This document shows, in pieces, positions 7,614-16,947 of a stretch of 64,000 nucleotides of DNA; the stretch's first letter is position 1; the number at the start of each line of letters is the position of its first letter. The stretch is from Dongia_B sp964406155 (lineage in GTDB: Bacteria > Pseudomonadota > Alphaproteobacteria > Dongiales > Dongiaceae): the NCBI GenBank assembly GCA_964406155.1, contig CAYOQR010000019.1, positions 14,987-78,986 of the forward strand, in the 5' to 3' direction. The notes under the pieces were generated by a model that was not told the origin of the DNA, ran no database searches, and saw nothing but the letters and a program-made list of their open reading frames with translations. A program made the position numbers and the translations under genes.

Positions 7614-10600
7614 CTATTCCATCAGGCGGCGCCACCAGCCGCGACGCTTCGGTTCGCCGTCATGATCGCTCGGCTTGTCGAGAACAGTCACGGCGGGATC
7701 GCCGGAACTGGGAATCTCGATCACGGTGATCGATGCCGATGTCGTTTCGGCTGCCGCCAACGGTGCGAAAGCGCTCTCGTGAGAGACGGCCGGTGCAGGC
7801 AGCGGCTGCTCGGCAGCGGCCGGCATCTTCACGGGCTCTGGCGTGGCCACGGGTTCCGGTGTGGTCTCAGAGACGCTTTCCGCAGCAACTGGCGCCGGTG
7901 CTTCGGCCGCGGTTTCCTCGCGGCTGCGGCGCGGCTTGCGCGTGCGTGGTGCGCGTTCGCCGTCGTCACGCCGGGTGCGCCGGCGCGGCGTTGCCGTGTC
8001 GCCGGTCTCCGCTACAGCCGGCTCAGCGGCCGCGGAATCCTGGCTCGGCGTGTCGACCGGGCGTTCGATCTCCTGCGGAGCATCTTCGGCGGCAGTCCGG
8101 GCCAGGTCAGGCTGCGCAGCCGGGACGAAACTGGTCTGCTGCCAATGCGCCGGTGTCTCCGGCAGGCTGGGCTGCTCGCCGGAACCGGCGATCGGCTGGC
8201 CGTGATCCGAGACACGGGCGTCGGCGGCGATACCGGCTGGCTGCACGGGCTGTTCACCCTCCGCATGCGACGCAGCCATGCTCGGATGACCTTCTGGGTT
8301 ATCCTCGCTCTGTCCCTCGTGTTGTCCTTCTTCGTGCTGCCCATCATGGGGACGGCGCGACCGGCGACGACCACCACGGCGGCCCCGACGGCGACGGCGG
8401 CGCTGCTGGTCGCCATCGCTGGCGGCGTCGGCACCCTCGGCACCTTCCTCATCGTCGGCGTCATCCTGATCGTCGAGATCGCCGGCACCTTCCTCGTCAC
8501 CGGCTTCGCTCGGCCGAGCTGCCGGCTGCGGACGCTCTTCCCCGGCAGCGGCATCGGCCGCTTCGCCGGCTTCGGTGAATTCATCGGCGCGGAACTTCTC
8601 GCCGCGACCGCCACGGCGCCGGCGCCGGCGCCGGCGACCGGACCGGCCCTCGCCGCCTTCCGCCGCCGCTTCCGCGGTTTCCTCGGCGTCGCTGTCCTCT
8701 TCCTCGGTCTCGATCTCGTCGATCTCCTCGTCGAGATCGGGCTCTTCCTCGATCACCTTGGCCGGCGGCAATTGCCGCTGCTGGACTTCCTCGCCCGGCG
8801 CCAGTTGCTTGATCCGCTCCAGGCGGTAATCCGGCGGGATCAGGCCGTCATCGGCCTGCAGGTAGATGCGCACGCCACGGCGCATCTCCAGTTCGGAGAG
8901 CGACAGGCGCTTCTGGTTGAGGATGTAGAGCGCGACGCTGGTCGGCACGAAGACGCTGACGCCCGGCGAATAGCTGCGGGTGATTTCCTCTTCCACCATG
9001 CGCAGGACATGGAGGGCGGTGGAATCTACCGAACGGACACGGCCGGTGCCGGCGCAATGGGCGCAGATTTCCGTGCTGGCTTCCGCCAGGCTCGGATGCA
9101 GGCGCTGGCGCGACATTTCCAGGAGGCCGAAGGAGCTGATGCGGCCGATCTGGATGCGGGCGCGGTCGTTCTTCAGGCTTTCCTTCAGCCGCCGCTCGAC
9201 CGCCGCGTTGTTGCGGTTCTCCTCCATATCGATGAAGTCGATGACGATCAGGCCGGCGAGATCGCGCAGGCGCAACTGCCGGGCGACCTCCTCGGCCGCC
9301 TCCTGGTTGGTGCGGAGGGCGGTTTCCTCGATATTGCGCTCCTTCGTGGAGCGCCCCGAATTGACGTCGATCGCCACCAGGGCTTCGGTCTGGTTGATGA
9401 CGATGTAGCCGCCCGATTTCAGCTGCACCACCGGCTGGTGGATCGCCGCGAGCTGGCTTTCGATCTGGTAGCGCTGGAACAGCGGGATGGAATTGTCGCG
9501 GTAGAACTGCACGCGCTTCGCATGGCTCGGCGTCAGCGTGCGCATGAAGCTCTTGGCGGCGCGATAGGCTTCGTCGCCTGCGACCATGATATCGCCGATA
9601 TCGCGGGTATAGAGATCGCGGATCGACCGCTTGATGAGGCTCGCTTCCTCATAGATCAGCGCCGGCGCCGTGGAGCGCAGGGTGACGTCGCGGATCTCGT
9701 CCCACAGGCGCAGGAGATATTCGAAATCGCGCTTCACTTCCGCCTTGCTGCGTTCGCTGCCGGCGGTACGCACGATGACCGCCATGCCTTCCGGCGCGTC
9801 GAGATCGTCGATGATCGACTTCAGGCGCTTGCGGTCGGTGGCATTGGTGATGCGGCGCGAGATGCCGCCACCACGATCGGTGTTGGGCATCAGCACGCAA
9901 TAGCGGCCGGCCAGCGATAGATAGGTGGTCAGGGCGGCGCCCTTGTTGCCGCGCTCTTCCTTGGTCACCTGCACCAGCAGGATCTGGCGGCGCTTGATGA
10001 CTTCCTGGATCTTGTAGCGGCGCAGATTGCGCTGGCGGCGACGGCGCGCCCGCTCTTCATCGGCCTCGGGATCGTCCTGGATCGGCGCCTCGCTACCGCC
10101 GCCGAGCGTATCGACGGCGTCGTCGCGAGCCGGCATTTCGACGATCTCGCCCTGGACGGCGGCCGGCAGGTCCGTGTCATTCTGCGTGCCGGACGTCTCC
10201 GCATTGGTCTCTGCGGTGACGGCCTCGGCAGCACCGTCAACGATCTCGCTCTGCAGGACCTCGCGGCGGACGTCGAGCGCCATGACGGTTGGTTCGGCGG
10301 CCCAGCTCGTGGCACCGGATTCGGCGGCGTCATGGGCGGCCTCAGCCGGCGCAACGCTCTCGTCGACCGGAGCGGCGACGAACTCGCCGCTCTCGCTGAC
10401 GATCACATCGCCCGGATGGGCATCCTCATGGGTGCCGTCGTGACCATGCTGATCATGACCGGCATGGTCGTGATGCCCGTGATCATGATGGTCGTCATGG
10501 CCATGATCATCATGCAGATGATCGTCGTGATCATGGGCCGCGTCGCCGATGGTGACGCTGTCGGCGACGACGTCGATTTCATCGTCGTCATCCAGCGATT

Positions 10601-10883
10601 CCGCAGCCTCGCGCAGCAAGGCTTCGCGGTCGGCGACCGGAATCCGATAGTAATCGGGATGGATTTCGCTGAAAGCCAGGAAACCATGCCGGTTGCCGCC
10701 ATATTCGACGAACGCGGCCTGCAGCGAGGGCTCGACCCGGGTTACTTTCGCGAGATAGATATTTCCTTTAAGCGGCCGCCGGTTGGCGACTTCGACATCA
10801 AATTCTTCCAGCTTCCGCCCGTCCACCACGGCGACGCGAGTCTCTTCCGGGTGGGTGGCGTCGATCAGCATTGTTTTGGCCAT
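7614..10883 (-). CDS. rne: Ribonuclease E/G family endoribonuclease
   Basis: The 1089-residue product is RNase E, the membrane- or degradosome-associated enzyme that starts mRNA decay and processes rRNA and tRNA. It begins MAKTMLIDATHPEETRVAVV (ATG at 10883), has an S1 domain that is interrupted at residues 116-157 by a His/Asp-rich tract, the catalytic DVNSGRSTKERNIEETALRTN and IDFIDMEENRN aspartates, and the Zn-link pair CAHC. The second half is low complexity: long acidic blocks, Arg-rich runs such as GRRRRRRRRGG, Pro/Ala/Glu-rich spacer and a C-terminal GWWRRLME peptide. Alphaproteobacterial RNase E proteins share this plan; the histidine tract is the odd element. An ATG 13 codons upstream lacks family match. 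Confidence 0.95.
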   Translation of the reverse strand: MAKTMLIDATHPEETRVAVVDGRKLEEFDVEVANRRPLKGNIYLAKVTRVEPSLQAAFVEYGGNRHGFLAFSEIHPDYYRIPVADREALLREAAESLDDDDEIDVVADSVTIGDAAHDHDDHLHDDHGHDDHHDHGHHDHAGHDQHGHDGTHEDAHPGDVIVSESGEFVAAPVDESVAPAEAAHDAAESGATSWAAEPTVMALDVRREVLQSEIVDGAAEAVTAETNAETSGTQNDTDLPAAVQGEIVEMPARDDAVDTLGGGSEAPIQDDPEADEERARRRRQRNLRRYKIQEVIKRRQILLVQVTKEERGNKGAALTTYLSLAGRYCVLMPNTDRGGGISRRITNATDRKRLKSIIDDLDAPEGMAVIVRTAGSERSKAEVKRDFEYLLRLWDEIRDVTLRSTAPALIYEEASLIKRSIRDLYTRDIGDIMVAGDEAYRAAKSFMRTLTPSHAKRVQFYRDNSIPLFQRYQIESQLAAIHQPVVQLKSGGYIVINQTEALVAIDVNSGRSTKERNIEETALRTNQEAAEEVARQLRLRDLAGLIVIDFIDMEENRNNAAVERRLKESLKNDRARIQIGRISSFGLLEMSRQRLHPSLAEASTEICAHCAGTGRVRSVDSTALHVLRMVEEEITRSYSPGVSVFVPTSVALYILNQKRLSLSELEMRRGVRIYLQADDGLIPPDYRLERIKQLAPGEEVQQRQLPPAKVIEEEPDLDEEIDEIETEEEDSDAEETAEAAAEGGEGRSGRRRRRRRRGGRGEKFRADEFTEAGEAADAAAGEERPQPAARPSEAGDEEGAGDLDDQDDADDEEGAEGADAASDGDQQRRRRRRGRRGGRRRSRRPHDGQHEEGQHEGQSEDNPEGHPSMAASHAEGEQPVQPAGIAADARVSDHGQPIAGSGEQPSLPETPAHWQQTSFVPAAQPDLARTAAEDAPQEIERPVDTPSQDSAAAEPAVAETGDTATPRRRTRRDDGERAPRTRKPRRSREETAAEAPAPVAAESVSETTPEPVATPEPVKMPAAAEQPLPAPAVSHESAFAPLAAAETTSASITVIEIPSSGDPAVTVLDKPSDHDGEPKRRGWWRRLME

Positions 10884-11386
10884 GCGACAAAGGCTCCTCG
10901 GCGCGCCAAACATCATCCGCAAAGCATGCGGACGGCGGCGCGATATGGGTTAGTGAATTCCAGACGTAAGTCATTCTTACCTGTGACGGTTGGCGGTCGA
11001 TCCACCGGCCCTGTCGATCCGTTCGGGTGATCCGTATCTAGCGGACAGCCCATCGTGACGGCATCGGGTCAGGTCGATCTCCTGCCGATAAGCCCCGCCA
11101 TACCGGTGCGCCGCGACGACAGTCGACGGCGCTACTGCCTCGGATGAGGGGGCCGAATGGTCCCGAAACCGGTTGAGGAAAGCAGGGGAAGTTTCCTGAC
11201 TCGACCCAAAAAGCCGGGCACGCGACCACAGCCGGAGAATAGAGAGGCGGGGGGGCGATGACAATGGGTAATGCGGAATGGTTAACGGTTTGCTACAACC
11301 GGCTGCTGCAGGGATTCGAACAATTCTGTTGATTCACATAGGGTTAGCGTATTAGATTTAGCCAATCTTTCCGGAGAGGACCCTAA
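10884..11386. other. Intergenic region between divergent rne and amiC
   Basis: About 500 bases with no credible gene. It must hold the rne leader and promoter on the minus strand and the amiC promoter on the plus strand (described separately). A short hairpin GTAAG-TCATT-CTTAC lies at 10966-10980, within the probable rne leader. RNase E mRNAs of other bacteria carry long leaders used in autoregulation; whether this one does cannot be seen. Small open frames here have no coding character. Confidence 0.5.
11329..11357 (+). promoter_or_regulatory. Candidate housekeeping promoter of amiC
   Basis: TTGATT at 11329-11334 and TTAGAT at 11352-11357 are separated by 17 bases, a good sigma-70-type arrangement. 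The predicted start falls about 20-25 bases before the ATG at 11387, which has a strong GGAGAGGA ribosome binding site at 11372-11379. The region is locally AT-rich, unlike its surroundings. Confidence 0.55.
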
Positions 11387-12844
11387 ATGCCGGTGTTGCG
11401 GCGCCTTTTGACCATCCTCTTGCTGCTTTTGCCTGTGACGGCCATGGCCAAGCCGGTGGTCACGGAGGCGCGCGTCGGTCAGGATGCGGACATCACCCGG
11501 ATCGAATTGCGGATGCCCGGATCTTCCACAAGTAATCCTTTAAAATATCATACTTTTTACCTCGCCGATCCGTATCGCCTGGTGATCGACATGGACGAGG
11601 TCGCCTGGCAGGTGCCGGGCGGGCACAAGCTGCAGGGCGGTGGCCTGGTCACCACCATGCGCTATGGCCTGTTCAAGCCGGGAACCTCCCGGGTCGTCCT
11701 CGATCTCAGCCAGCCTGCCCGGATCGGGCAGGCTCGGATTGAGGGGGCGGACGGGGGCAGCGTCCTCGCCATCGAATTGACGGCATGGAACGATGCCGAT
11801 TTCCGCTTGGCGGTGCAGGGCAAGGCGCCGGCCGGCCCGGTGCAGACGGCGGATGCCACGTCTCAGCCTTCCCAGAATCAGCCATCTCAGGATCAGCCGT
11901 CTCAGAACCAGGCATCCTCAAACCAGGCCGACCAGGCCAAGACCAGCCAGCTCAAGTCCGAACAGACCAAGACTGACAAGGTGGCGAAAACCAATCAGGC
12001 CACCAATAAGACGAAGGGTGTCAAGCCGGCCGATCCCGAGGATGTCCTGTCGCCGATCGGCGATCAGCCGGCGGCCAGCGATCCGGTCGGCAAGGGAGAC
12101 GGGGCGACGACCAAGAGCGCGTCGAACACCAAGAAGAGCAAGGTGAAGCCGATGATCGTGATCGATCCCGGCCATGGCGGCGTCGATCCCGGCGCGCTGG
12201 GCACGGACGGCACGATGGAAAAGAACATCACCCTAGCGGTCGCCCAGGCCTTGAAGAAGGAGCTGCAGTCCAGCGGCCACTACCGGGTCATGCTGACGCG
12301 CGACAAGGACATCTATATTCCGCTGCGGGACCGCTTCAAGATCGCCCGGGACAACGGCGCGGATCTCTTCATCTCGCTCCATGCCGATTCCCACAACAAC
12401 CCGTTGCTGCGGGGGGCCTCGGTCTACACGCTTTCCGACAATGCCTCGGATGCCGAGGCGGCGGCGCTGGCCGCCCAGGAAAACAAATCGGATATCATCG
12501 CCGGCGTCGATCTCTCGAAGCAGAACGGCATGGTGACGGATATCCTGATCGATCTGGCGCAGCGCGACACGATCAACCTGTCGTCGCGTTTTGCCGGCCA
12601 ACTGGTCACCGAACTGAAATCGGACACGCTGATGCTGGAGCACAGCCATCGTTCGGCCGGTTTCGCGGTCCTGAAGGCGCCGGATGTGCCCTCCGTTCTG
12701 ATCGAAATGGGCTATATCTCCAGCAGCAAGGATCAGGCGCTGCTCCTGAACAAGCAGCACCAGGCCAAGCTGGCCAAGGCGATCCGCCGGGCGGTCGACG
12801 ATTTTTTCGACTGGCACGAGCTGGTTAATAACAAGCGGCCCTGA
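11387..12844 (+). CDS. amiC: N-acetylmuramoyl-L-alanine amidase (AMIN + Amidase_3)
   Basis: The 485-residue exported enzyme cleaves the amide between muramic acid and the stem peptide, splitting septal peptidoglycan. A signal peptide covers residues 1-21 (ending VTAMA), an AMIN peptidoglycan-binding domain follows to about 128, and the zinc amidase domain spans about 256-480: IDPGHGGVDPGA with the first His, an EKNITLAVA Glu, SLHADSHNN with the second His, and LIEMGYISSSKD with the catalytic Glu. Between them is a 100-residue hydrophilic linker made first of SQPSQNQ-type repeats and then Lys/Thr/Asn-rich sequence. The gene is followed by mrcA and prfB in a common alphaproteobacterial order. 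Confidence 0.92.
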   Translation: MPVLRRLLTILLLLLPVTAMAKPVVTEARVGQDADITRIELRMPGSSTSNPLKYHTFYLADPYRLVIDMDEVAWQVPGGHKLQGGGLVTTMRYGLFKPGTSRVVLDLSQPARIGQARIEGADGGSVLAIELTAWNDADFRLAVQGKAPAGPVQTADATSQPSQNQPSQDQPSQNQASSNQADQAKTSQLKSEQTKTDKVAKTNQATNKTKGVKPADPEDVLSPIGDQPAASDPVGKGDGATTKSASNTKKSKVKPMIVIDPGHGGVDPGALGTDGTMEKNITLAVAQALKKELQSSGHYRVMLTRDKDIYIPLRDRFKIARDNGADLFISLHADSHNNPLLRGASVYTLSDNASDAEAAALAAQENKSDIIAGVDLSKQNGMVTDILIDLAQRDTINLSSRFAGQLVTELKSDTLMLEHSHRSAGFAVLKAPDVPSVLIEMGYISSSKDQALLLNKQHQAKLAKAIRRAVDDFFDWHELVNNKRP

Positions 12845-13219
12845 GGCCGCCGGATTTGCCCCCTCCGGATGTTCCGCCAGTTGCCGGCTGTAACAGCGCC
12901 TTTCAGGCATGCCGCCGGTCAGCATGCTGCCTGAAGCATGACGGAACAATCGGATAGCTGACGGGCAGGTCCGGCGGATCGCGGTGCTTTCCCGCTCGGA
13001 ACAGAGCGGCGACATAAAATTGCCTTGATCTTGCGACATGGCTTGGATAAGGCCAAGATCGATCCTAATTAGGCTGCCGGGGGCGGTCGACCCGTCGGCG
13101 TCCAGCAGCGGGTATGACCGCGCCAAGCAGCAAAATGATTGGACGATCCGGACCGCTAAAATCCTCGGGCCGCCCAATCCAAGGACCTGCTGCAACCGAA
13201 TCGGCGAACAGAATCCGTC
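12845..13219 (+). other. Intergenic region before mrcA
   Basis: The 375 bases carry no credible gene. They contain a nested inverted repeat (12870-12948, listed separately), a dyad of GATCTTG and CAAGATC around 13027-13060, and a perfect 10 bp palindrome CCTAATTAGG at 13064-13073. The last two could be operator elements for mrcA. No clear -35/-10 pair or strong ribosome binding site was found directly before the mrcA ATG. Confidence 0.4.
12870..12948. repeat. Nested inverted repeat downstream of amiC
   Basis: The outer arms TGTTCCG (12870-12876) and CGGAACA (12942-12948) enclose inner arms TTCAGGCA (12902-12909) and TGCCTGAA (12928-12935). The inner stem is flanked by GCATGC palindromes. It could fold into a stable RNA hairpin at the amiC 3' end, although no T-run follows, so it is not a classical terminator. 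Confidence 0.5.
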
Positions 13220-15964
13220 ATGCGTCTCACGCGTCTTCTCTCTTTTCTTATCGGCCTGGTGATGATTGTCGCCGTCTGCGGCGTGATCGCGGTCTGGTTC
13301 GTCTATGAGCATTTCTCCGAGGGGCTGCCGGATTACTACCAGCTCGCCAGCTACGATCCCCCGGTGGTGACCCGCGTCTATGCCGGTGACGGCCGGCTGA
13401 TGCAGGAATATGCGGTGGAGAACCGCGTCTTCGTGCCGATCAGCGTCATCCCGAAACGCGTCATCAATGCCTTCCTGTCCGCCGAGGACAAATCCTTCTA
13501 CACTCATCCGGGCATCGACGTGCCGAGCGTCATCAAGGCCGCCTGGATCAATCTGCTGAATTACGGCCGCGACCGGCGCCCGATCGGCGCTTCCACGATC
13601 ACCCAGCAGGTGACGAAGAACTTCCTGCTGTCGAACGAGCTCTCCTATGGCCGCAAGGTCAAGGAAGCGATTCTTGCGTTGCGCATCGAGAAGGCCTTCA
13701 CCAAGAACCGCATTCTCGAGCTCTATCTCAATCAGATCTATCTCGGCTCCGGCAATTACGGCGTGGCGGCGGCGGCGCTCAATTACTTCAACAAGTCGCT
13801 CGATGAATTGACGATCGCCGAGGCGGCCTATCTCGCATCGCTGCCGAAGGCGCCGAACAATTACAACATCAAGCGCAATCCCGAGGCCGCCAAGGCGCGC
13901 CGCGACTGGGTGATCGACCGCATGGCCGAGGACGGCAAGATCACGCCGGCCGAAGCGACCGCCGCCAAGCAGGAGAAGCTGGAACAGCGTGAACGTGGCG
14001 CCACCGAACGGGCGACGGCGGATTACTATTCCGAGGAAGTGCGGCGCGAGCTGCTCGCCAAATACGGCGAGGACGGTCTTTACAAGCGCGGCCTCGCCGT
14101 GCGCACCTCGCTCGATCCGAAGCTGCAGGAGATCGCCGACCGGGTGCTGCGCCGGCATTTGGCGAATTACGACCGGACCCAGGGCTATCGCGGCCCGCTG
14201 CGCCATATCGAGACCACCGAGAACTGGCAGGAAACCATGGCGCATCTCGCGCCCATGCCATGGCTCTATGACTGGAAGCCGGCCATCGTGCTCTCGACCG
14301 ACAAGGACGGGGCGGAGATCGGCTTCGACGGCGGCACGGAGGGCAAGATCCCGACCAGCGGCCTGACCTGGGCGCGGCGCCGCACCACCGACAAGGATGG
14401 CCAGAGCCATATCGGGCCGGCGGTCAAAACCGCGGCGGACGTCTTCCAGGTCGGCGATATCGTCGCCGTCGAACCGACCGCCGATGCCGTCAAGGACGAC
14501 AAGGAAGACGACGACCAGGGCACCGGCGATGCGAAAGCCGCCGCGCAGCCTGTGGTCAAGGGCACCTATGCCCTGCGCCAGGTGCCGGAGATCAGCGGCG
14601 CCTTCATCGCCATGGATCCGCATACCGGCCGCGTCCTCGCCTTAACCGGCGGCTGGTCCTATCAGCAGAGCGAGTTCAACCGCGCGACCCAGGCGATGCG
14701 TCAGCCGGGTTCGTCCTTCAAGCCGATTGTTTATCTCTCGGCCCTGGAAGCGGGCTATACGCCGTCCACCATGATTCTCGACGCCCCGATCGTGATCGAT
14801 CAGGGGCCGGGCCTGCCGCTCTGGAAGCCGGAGAATTACGAGAAGAACTTCATGGGCCCGGCGACGATGCGCGAAGGCCTGGAGCATTCCCGCAACCTGA
14901 TGACCATCCGCATGGCGCAGACCATCGGCATGAAGCGGGTCGCCGAGATGGCGGGCCGGCTGGGTGTCATGGACAATATGCAGCAGACCCTGGCGATGTC
15001 GATCGGCGCCGGTGAAACCACCCTGCTGCGAATGATCAATGCCTATTCGATGATCGTCAACGGCGGCAAGAAGGTGACGCCGTCCTTCATCGACCGGGTG
15101 CAGGATAACCAGGGCTGGACGATCTATCGTCATGACGACCGGCGCTGCGACGGTTGCCAGCTCGCGCATTACGACAACCAGCCGCCGCCGGAGATCCCCG
15201 ATACCCGCCAGCAGGTGCTCGATCCCGTCAATGCCTATCAGATGGTTTCGATGATGGAAGGCGTGGTGCAGCGCGGTACCGGCACGGCGGTCAAGGCGGT
15301 GGGCAAGCCGCTGGCCGGCAAGACCGGTACCACCAATGACGGACGTGACGTCTGGTTTATCGGCTTCTCGCCCGATTTGGCCGCCGGCGTCTATCTCGGT
15401 TTCGACCAGCCGCGCTCGCTCGGCAAGAAGGCGACCGGCGGTCTGCTATCGGCGCCGATCTTCCGCGATTTCATGATCGATGCCCTGAAGGACAAGCCGG
15501 CGACGCCGTTCCGCGTGCCGCCTGGCGTCCGCCTGGTGCGGGTCGATTACAAGACCGGCGAACGACCGGAACCGGGCGATGCCGGGCCGATCATTCTCGA
15601 GGCCTTCAAGCCGGGTACCGAGCCGAATGGCCAGATGGCGGTGATCGAAGGCAACAGCAATTTCGGTCAGGATGCCGGTTATGGCAGCATCATTCCGCTG
15701 GGCGGCAATGCGGCTCCGACCGACAGCGACACGACGGCCATCGATTCCAACGGCAGCTCGATCATCTCCCAGGGACAGGGATCGACGCAGCCGCAGCCGG
15801 GGACGGATCAGTCCGGTGCGCCGCAGCCTGGAAGCCCGCCACCGGGTGATCAGCCGGCGGTGCCGGCAACCGGAATGAGCCAACAGCAGGGTGCGCCGGC
15901 CCAGCAACCGCCGGTTCAGCAACCGGCGCCGTCCGGCAGCGACAGCAGCGGCGGCCTGTATTGA
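13220..15964 (+). CDS. mrcA: Penicillin-binding protein 1A (bifunctional class A PBP)
   Basis: The 914-residue inner-membrane enzyme polymerises and cross-links peptidoglycan. One membrane segment lies at residues 8-29. The glycosyltransferase (GT51) domain has the catalytic Glu89 in FLSAEDKSF and the IGASTITQQ motif near 122-130. An OB-like insertion follows, then the transpeptidase domain with SSFK (Ser498), SRN in EHSRNLMTI and KTGTT. The last 100 residues are Pro/Gln/Gly/Ser-rich and poorly structured. All catalytic residues are present and the length is typical for PBP1a with such a tail. It lies downstream of amiC and upstream of prfB. Confidence 0.95.
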   Translation: MRLTRLLSFLIGLVMIVAVCGVIAVWFVYEHFSEGLPDYYQLASYDPPVVTRVYAGDGRLMQEYAVENRVFVPISVIPKRVINAFLSAEDKSFYTHPGIDVPSVIKAAWINLLNYGRDRRPIGASTITQQVTKNFLLSNELSYGRKVKEAILALRIEKAFTKNRILELYLNQIYLGSGNYGVAAAALNYFNKSLDELTIAEAAYLASLPKAPNNYNIKRNPEAAKARRDWVIDRMAEDGKITPAEATAAKQEKLEQRERGATERATADYYSEEVRRELLAKYGEDGLYKRGLAVRTSLDPKLQEIADRVLRRHLANYDRTQGYRGPLRHIETTENWQETMAHLAPMPWLYDWKPAIVLSTDKDGAEIGFDGGTEGKIPTSGLTWARRRTTDKDGQSHIGPAVKTAADVFQVGDIVAVEPTADAVKDDKEDDDQGTGDAKAAAQPVVKGTYALRQVPEISGAFIAMDPHTGRVLALTGGWSYQQSEFNRATQAMRQPGSSFKPIVYLSALEAGYTPSTMILDAPIVIDQGPGLPLWKPENYEKNFMGPATMREGLEHSRNLMTIRMAQTIGMKRVAEMAGRLGVMDNMQQTLAMSIGAGETTLLRMINAYSMIVNGGKKVTPSFIDRVQDNQGWTIYRHDDRRCDGCQLAHYDNQPPPEIPDTRQQVLDPVNAYQMVSMMEGVVQRGTGTAVKAVGKPLAGKTGTTNDGRDVWFIGFSPDLAAGVYLGFDQPRSLGKKATGGLLSAPIFRDFMIDALKDKPATPFRVPPGVRLVRVDYKTGERPEPGDAGPIILEAFKPGTEPNGQMAVIEGNSNFGQDAGYGSIIPLGGNAAPTDSDTTAIDSNGSSIISQGQGSTQPQPGTDQSGAPQPGSPPPGDQPAVPATGMSQQQGAPAQQPPVQQPAPSGSDSSGGLY

Positions 15965-16034
15965 GGGTGTGAGCAGTGCCGTGCCGGCTTGGCGTCCCGA
16001 ACGCTCCCCGGCACGATCAGCAGCGAGGTCGGCC

Positions 16035-16424
16035 ATGAAGAAGGGTTATCAGCAGCTTCTCCGGGAAGCGAATGCGGAAATCGTGACCGTGCCGGCGGCG
16101 GAGGCCCTGGCGCTGCTCGACCGGCCCGATGTCCAGTTCGTCGATCTCAGGGATCCCCGCGAATTGGAGCGGGAAGGCCGCATCCCCGGCGCCTTTCATT
16201 GCCCGCGCGGCATGCTGGAATTCTGGATCGATCCCGAGAGCCCTTACTTCAAGCCGGTTTTCGGCGAGCCGAAGCGCTTCATCTTCCATTGCGCCAGCGG
16301 CTGGCGCTCCGCCTTGGCGGCGAAAACGGCGCAGGATATGGGGCTTGGCAATGTTGCGCATCTCGGCGGCGGCTTCACCGCCTGGCGTGAGGCGGGCGGC
16401 CCGGTCGTCACGGACGGGAAGTAA
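16035..16424 (+). CDS. Rhodanese-like domain protein
   Basis: The 129-residue single-domain protein carries the rhodanese fold: DVQFVDLRDPRELEREGRIPGAFH near residues 32-56 and the active-site loop FHCASGWRSALAA near 83-95, where Cys would carry a persulfide. Such proteins transfer sulfane sulfur or detoxify cyanide; the exact acceptor is unknown. The start at 16035 is preceded by GAGGTC; an open frame extends upstream into the end of mrcA without family match. It lies 70 bp downstream of mrcA. Confidence 0.85.
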   Translation: MKKGYQQLLREANAEIVTVPAAEALALLDRPDVQFVDLRDPRELEREGRIPGAFHCPRGMLEFWIDPESPYFKPVFGEPKRFIFHCASGWRSALAAKTAQDMGLGNVAHLGGGFTAWREAGGPVVTDGK

Positions 16425-16447
16425 TTCGCGTCGTCACGCCAGTATCA

Positions 16448-16795
16448 TCAGGCCAGTGCGGCGGCCAGCCGCTTCGGCGCGATCAGGCTGTAGCTGCGGC
16501 GGATGATCGTCGCGACCTCGTCCCAATCCGGCTTGCGGTCGACATACATCCCGACCCAGCCTTTCGGTCCCACATAAGGCGGAGCGAAGAAACGGTCGGG
16601 ATCGGCGCCGATCAGGACGGCCTGGCTGCCGGGCGGCGCCTTAACCCAGACGGCCGGGCGGCCGTCACCGCTTTTCTCCATGGCGAAGATCTTGTCGCGC
16701 ACCCGCCAGGTCGGATCGCCCCAGGCCTCCTTTTCGGCGGCTTCGGGCAAGGCGAGGCAGATATCGCGCAGGCGTTGGGTGGTGGATTTGGCCAT
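16448..16795 (-). CDS. MmcQ/YjbR-family DNA-binding-like protein
   Basis: The 115-residue protein matches the YjbR/MmcQ fold: TTQRLRDICLALPEAAEKEAWGDPTWRVRDKIFAM at the start, then WVKAPPGSQAVLIGADPDRFFAPPYVGPKGWVGM, and a WDEVATIIRRSYSLIAPK C-terminus. YjbR proteins resemble the cysteine-independent arm of AraC-like helix-turn-helix folds, but their function is unsettled. The ATG at 16795 is the family start; an ATG 12 codons earlier is less likely. It is convergent with the rhodanese gene and divergent from prfB. Confidence 0.85.
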   Translation of the reverse strand: MAKSTTQRLRDICLALPEAAEKEAWGDPTWRVRDKIFAMEKSGDGRPAVWVKAPPGSQAVLIGADPDRFFAPPYVGPKGWVGMYVDRKPDWDEVATIIRRSYSLIAPKRLAAALA

Positions 16796-16880
16796 GAGGG
16801 CAACTCTATCGGTCGGACAGCTCGGCCACAAGCCGTGCTGCTATCGTGTAAGTCCCTGTTTTCCCTGACAAGTGGATGAC

Positions 16881-16909
16881 TTGACGGATCGGCCCAGTTC
16901 GCGCATGTA
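16881..16909 (+). promoter_or_regulatory. Weak candidate promoter of prfB
   Basis: TTGACG at 16881-16886 and CATGTA at 16904-16909 are 17 bases apart, 39 bases before the prfB ATG. The -35 is good; the -10 is poor. Placement between the divergent YjbR-like gene and prfB is right, but this is only a guess. Confidence 0.3.
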
Positions 16910-16947
16910 TCCCCGCATATTCAACGATTTATGACCGAGGTTTCGCC

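Noticed and set aside
12233..14623. A 796-codon antisense open frame over amiC and mrcA
   Set aside because: No family resemblance, crosses two well-defined genes, and has shadow-type composition.
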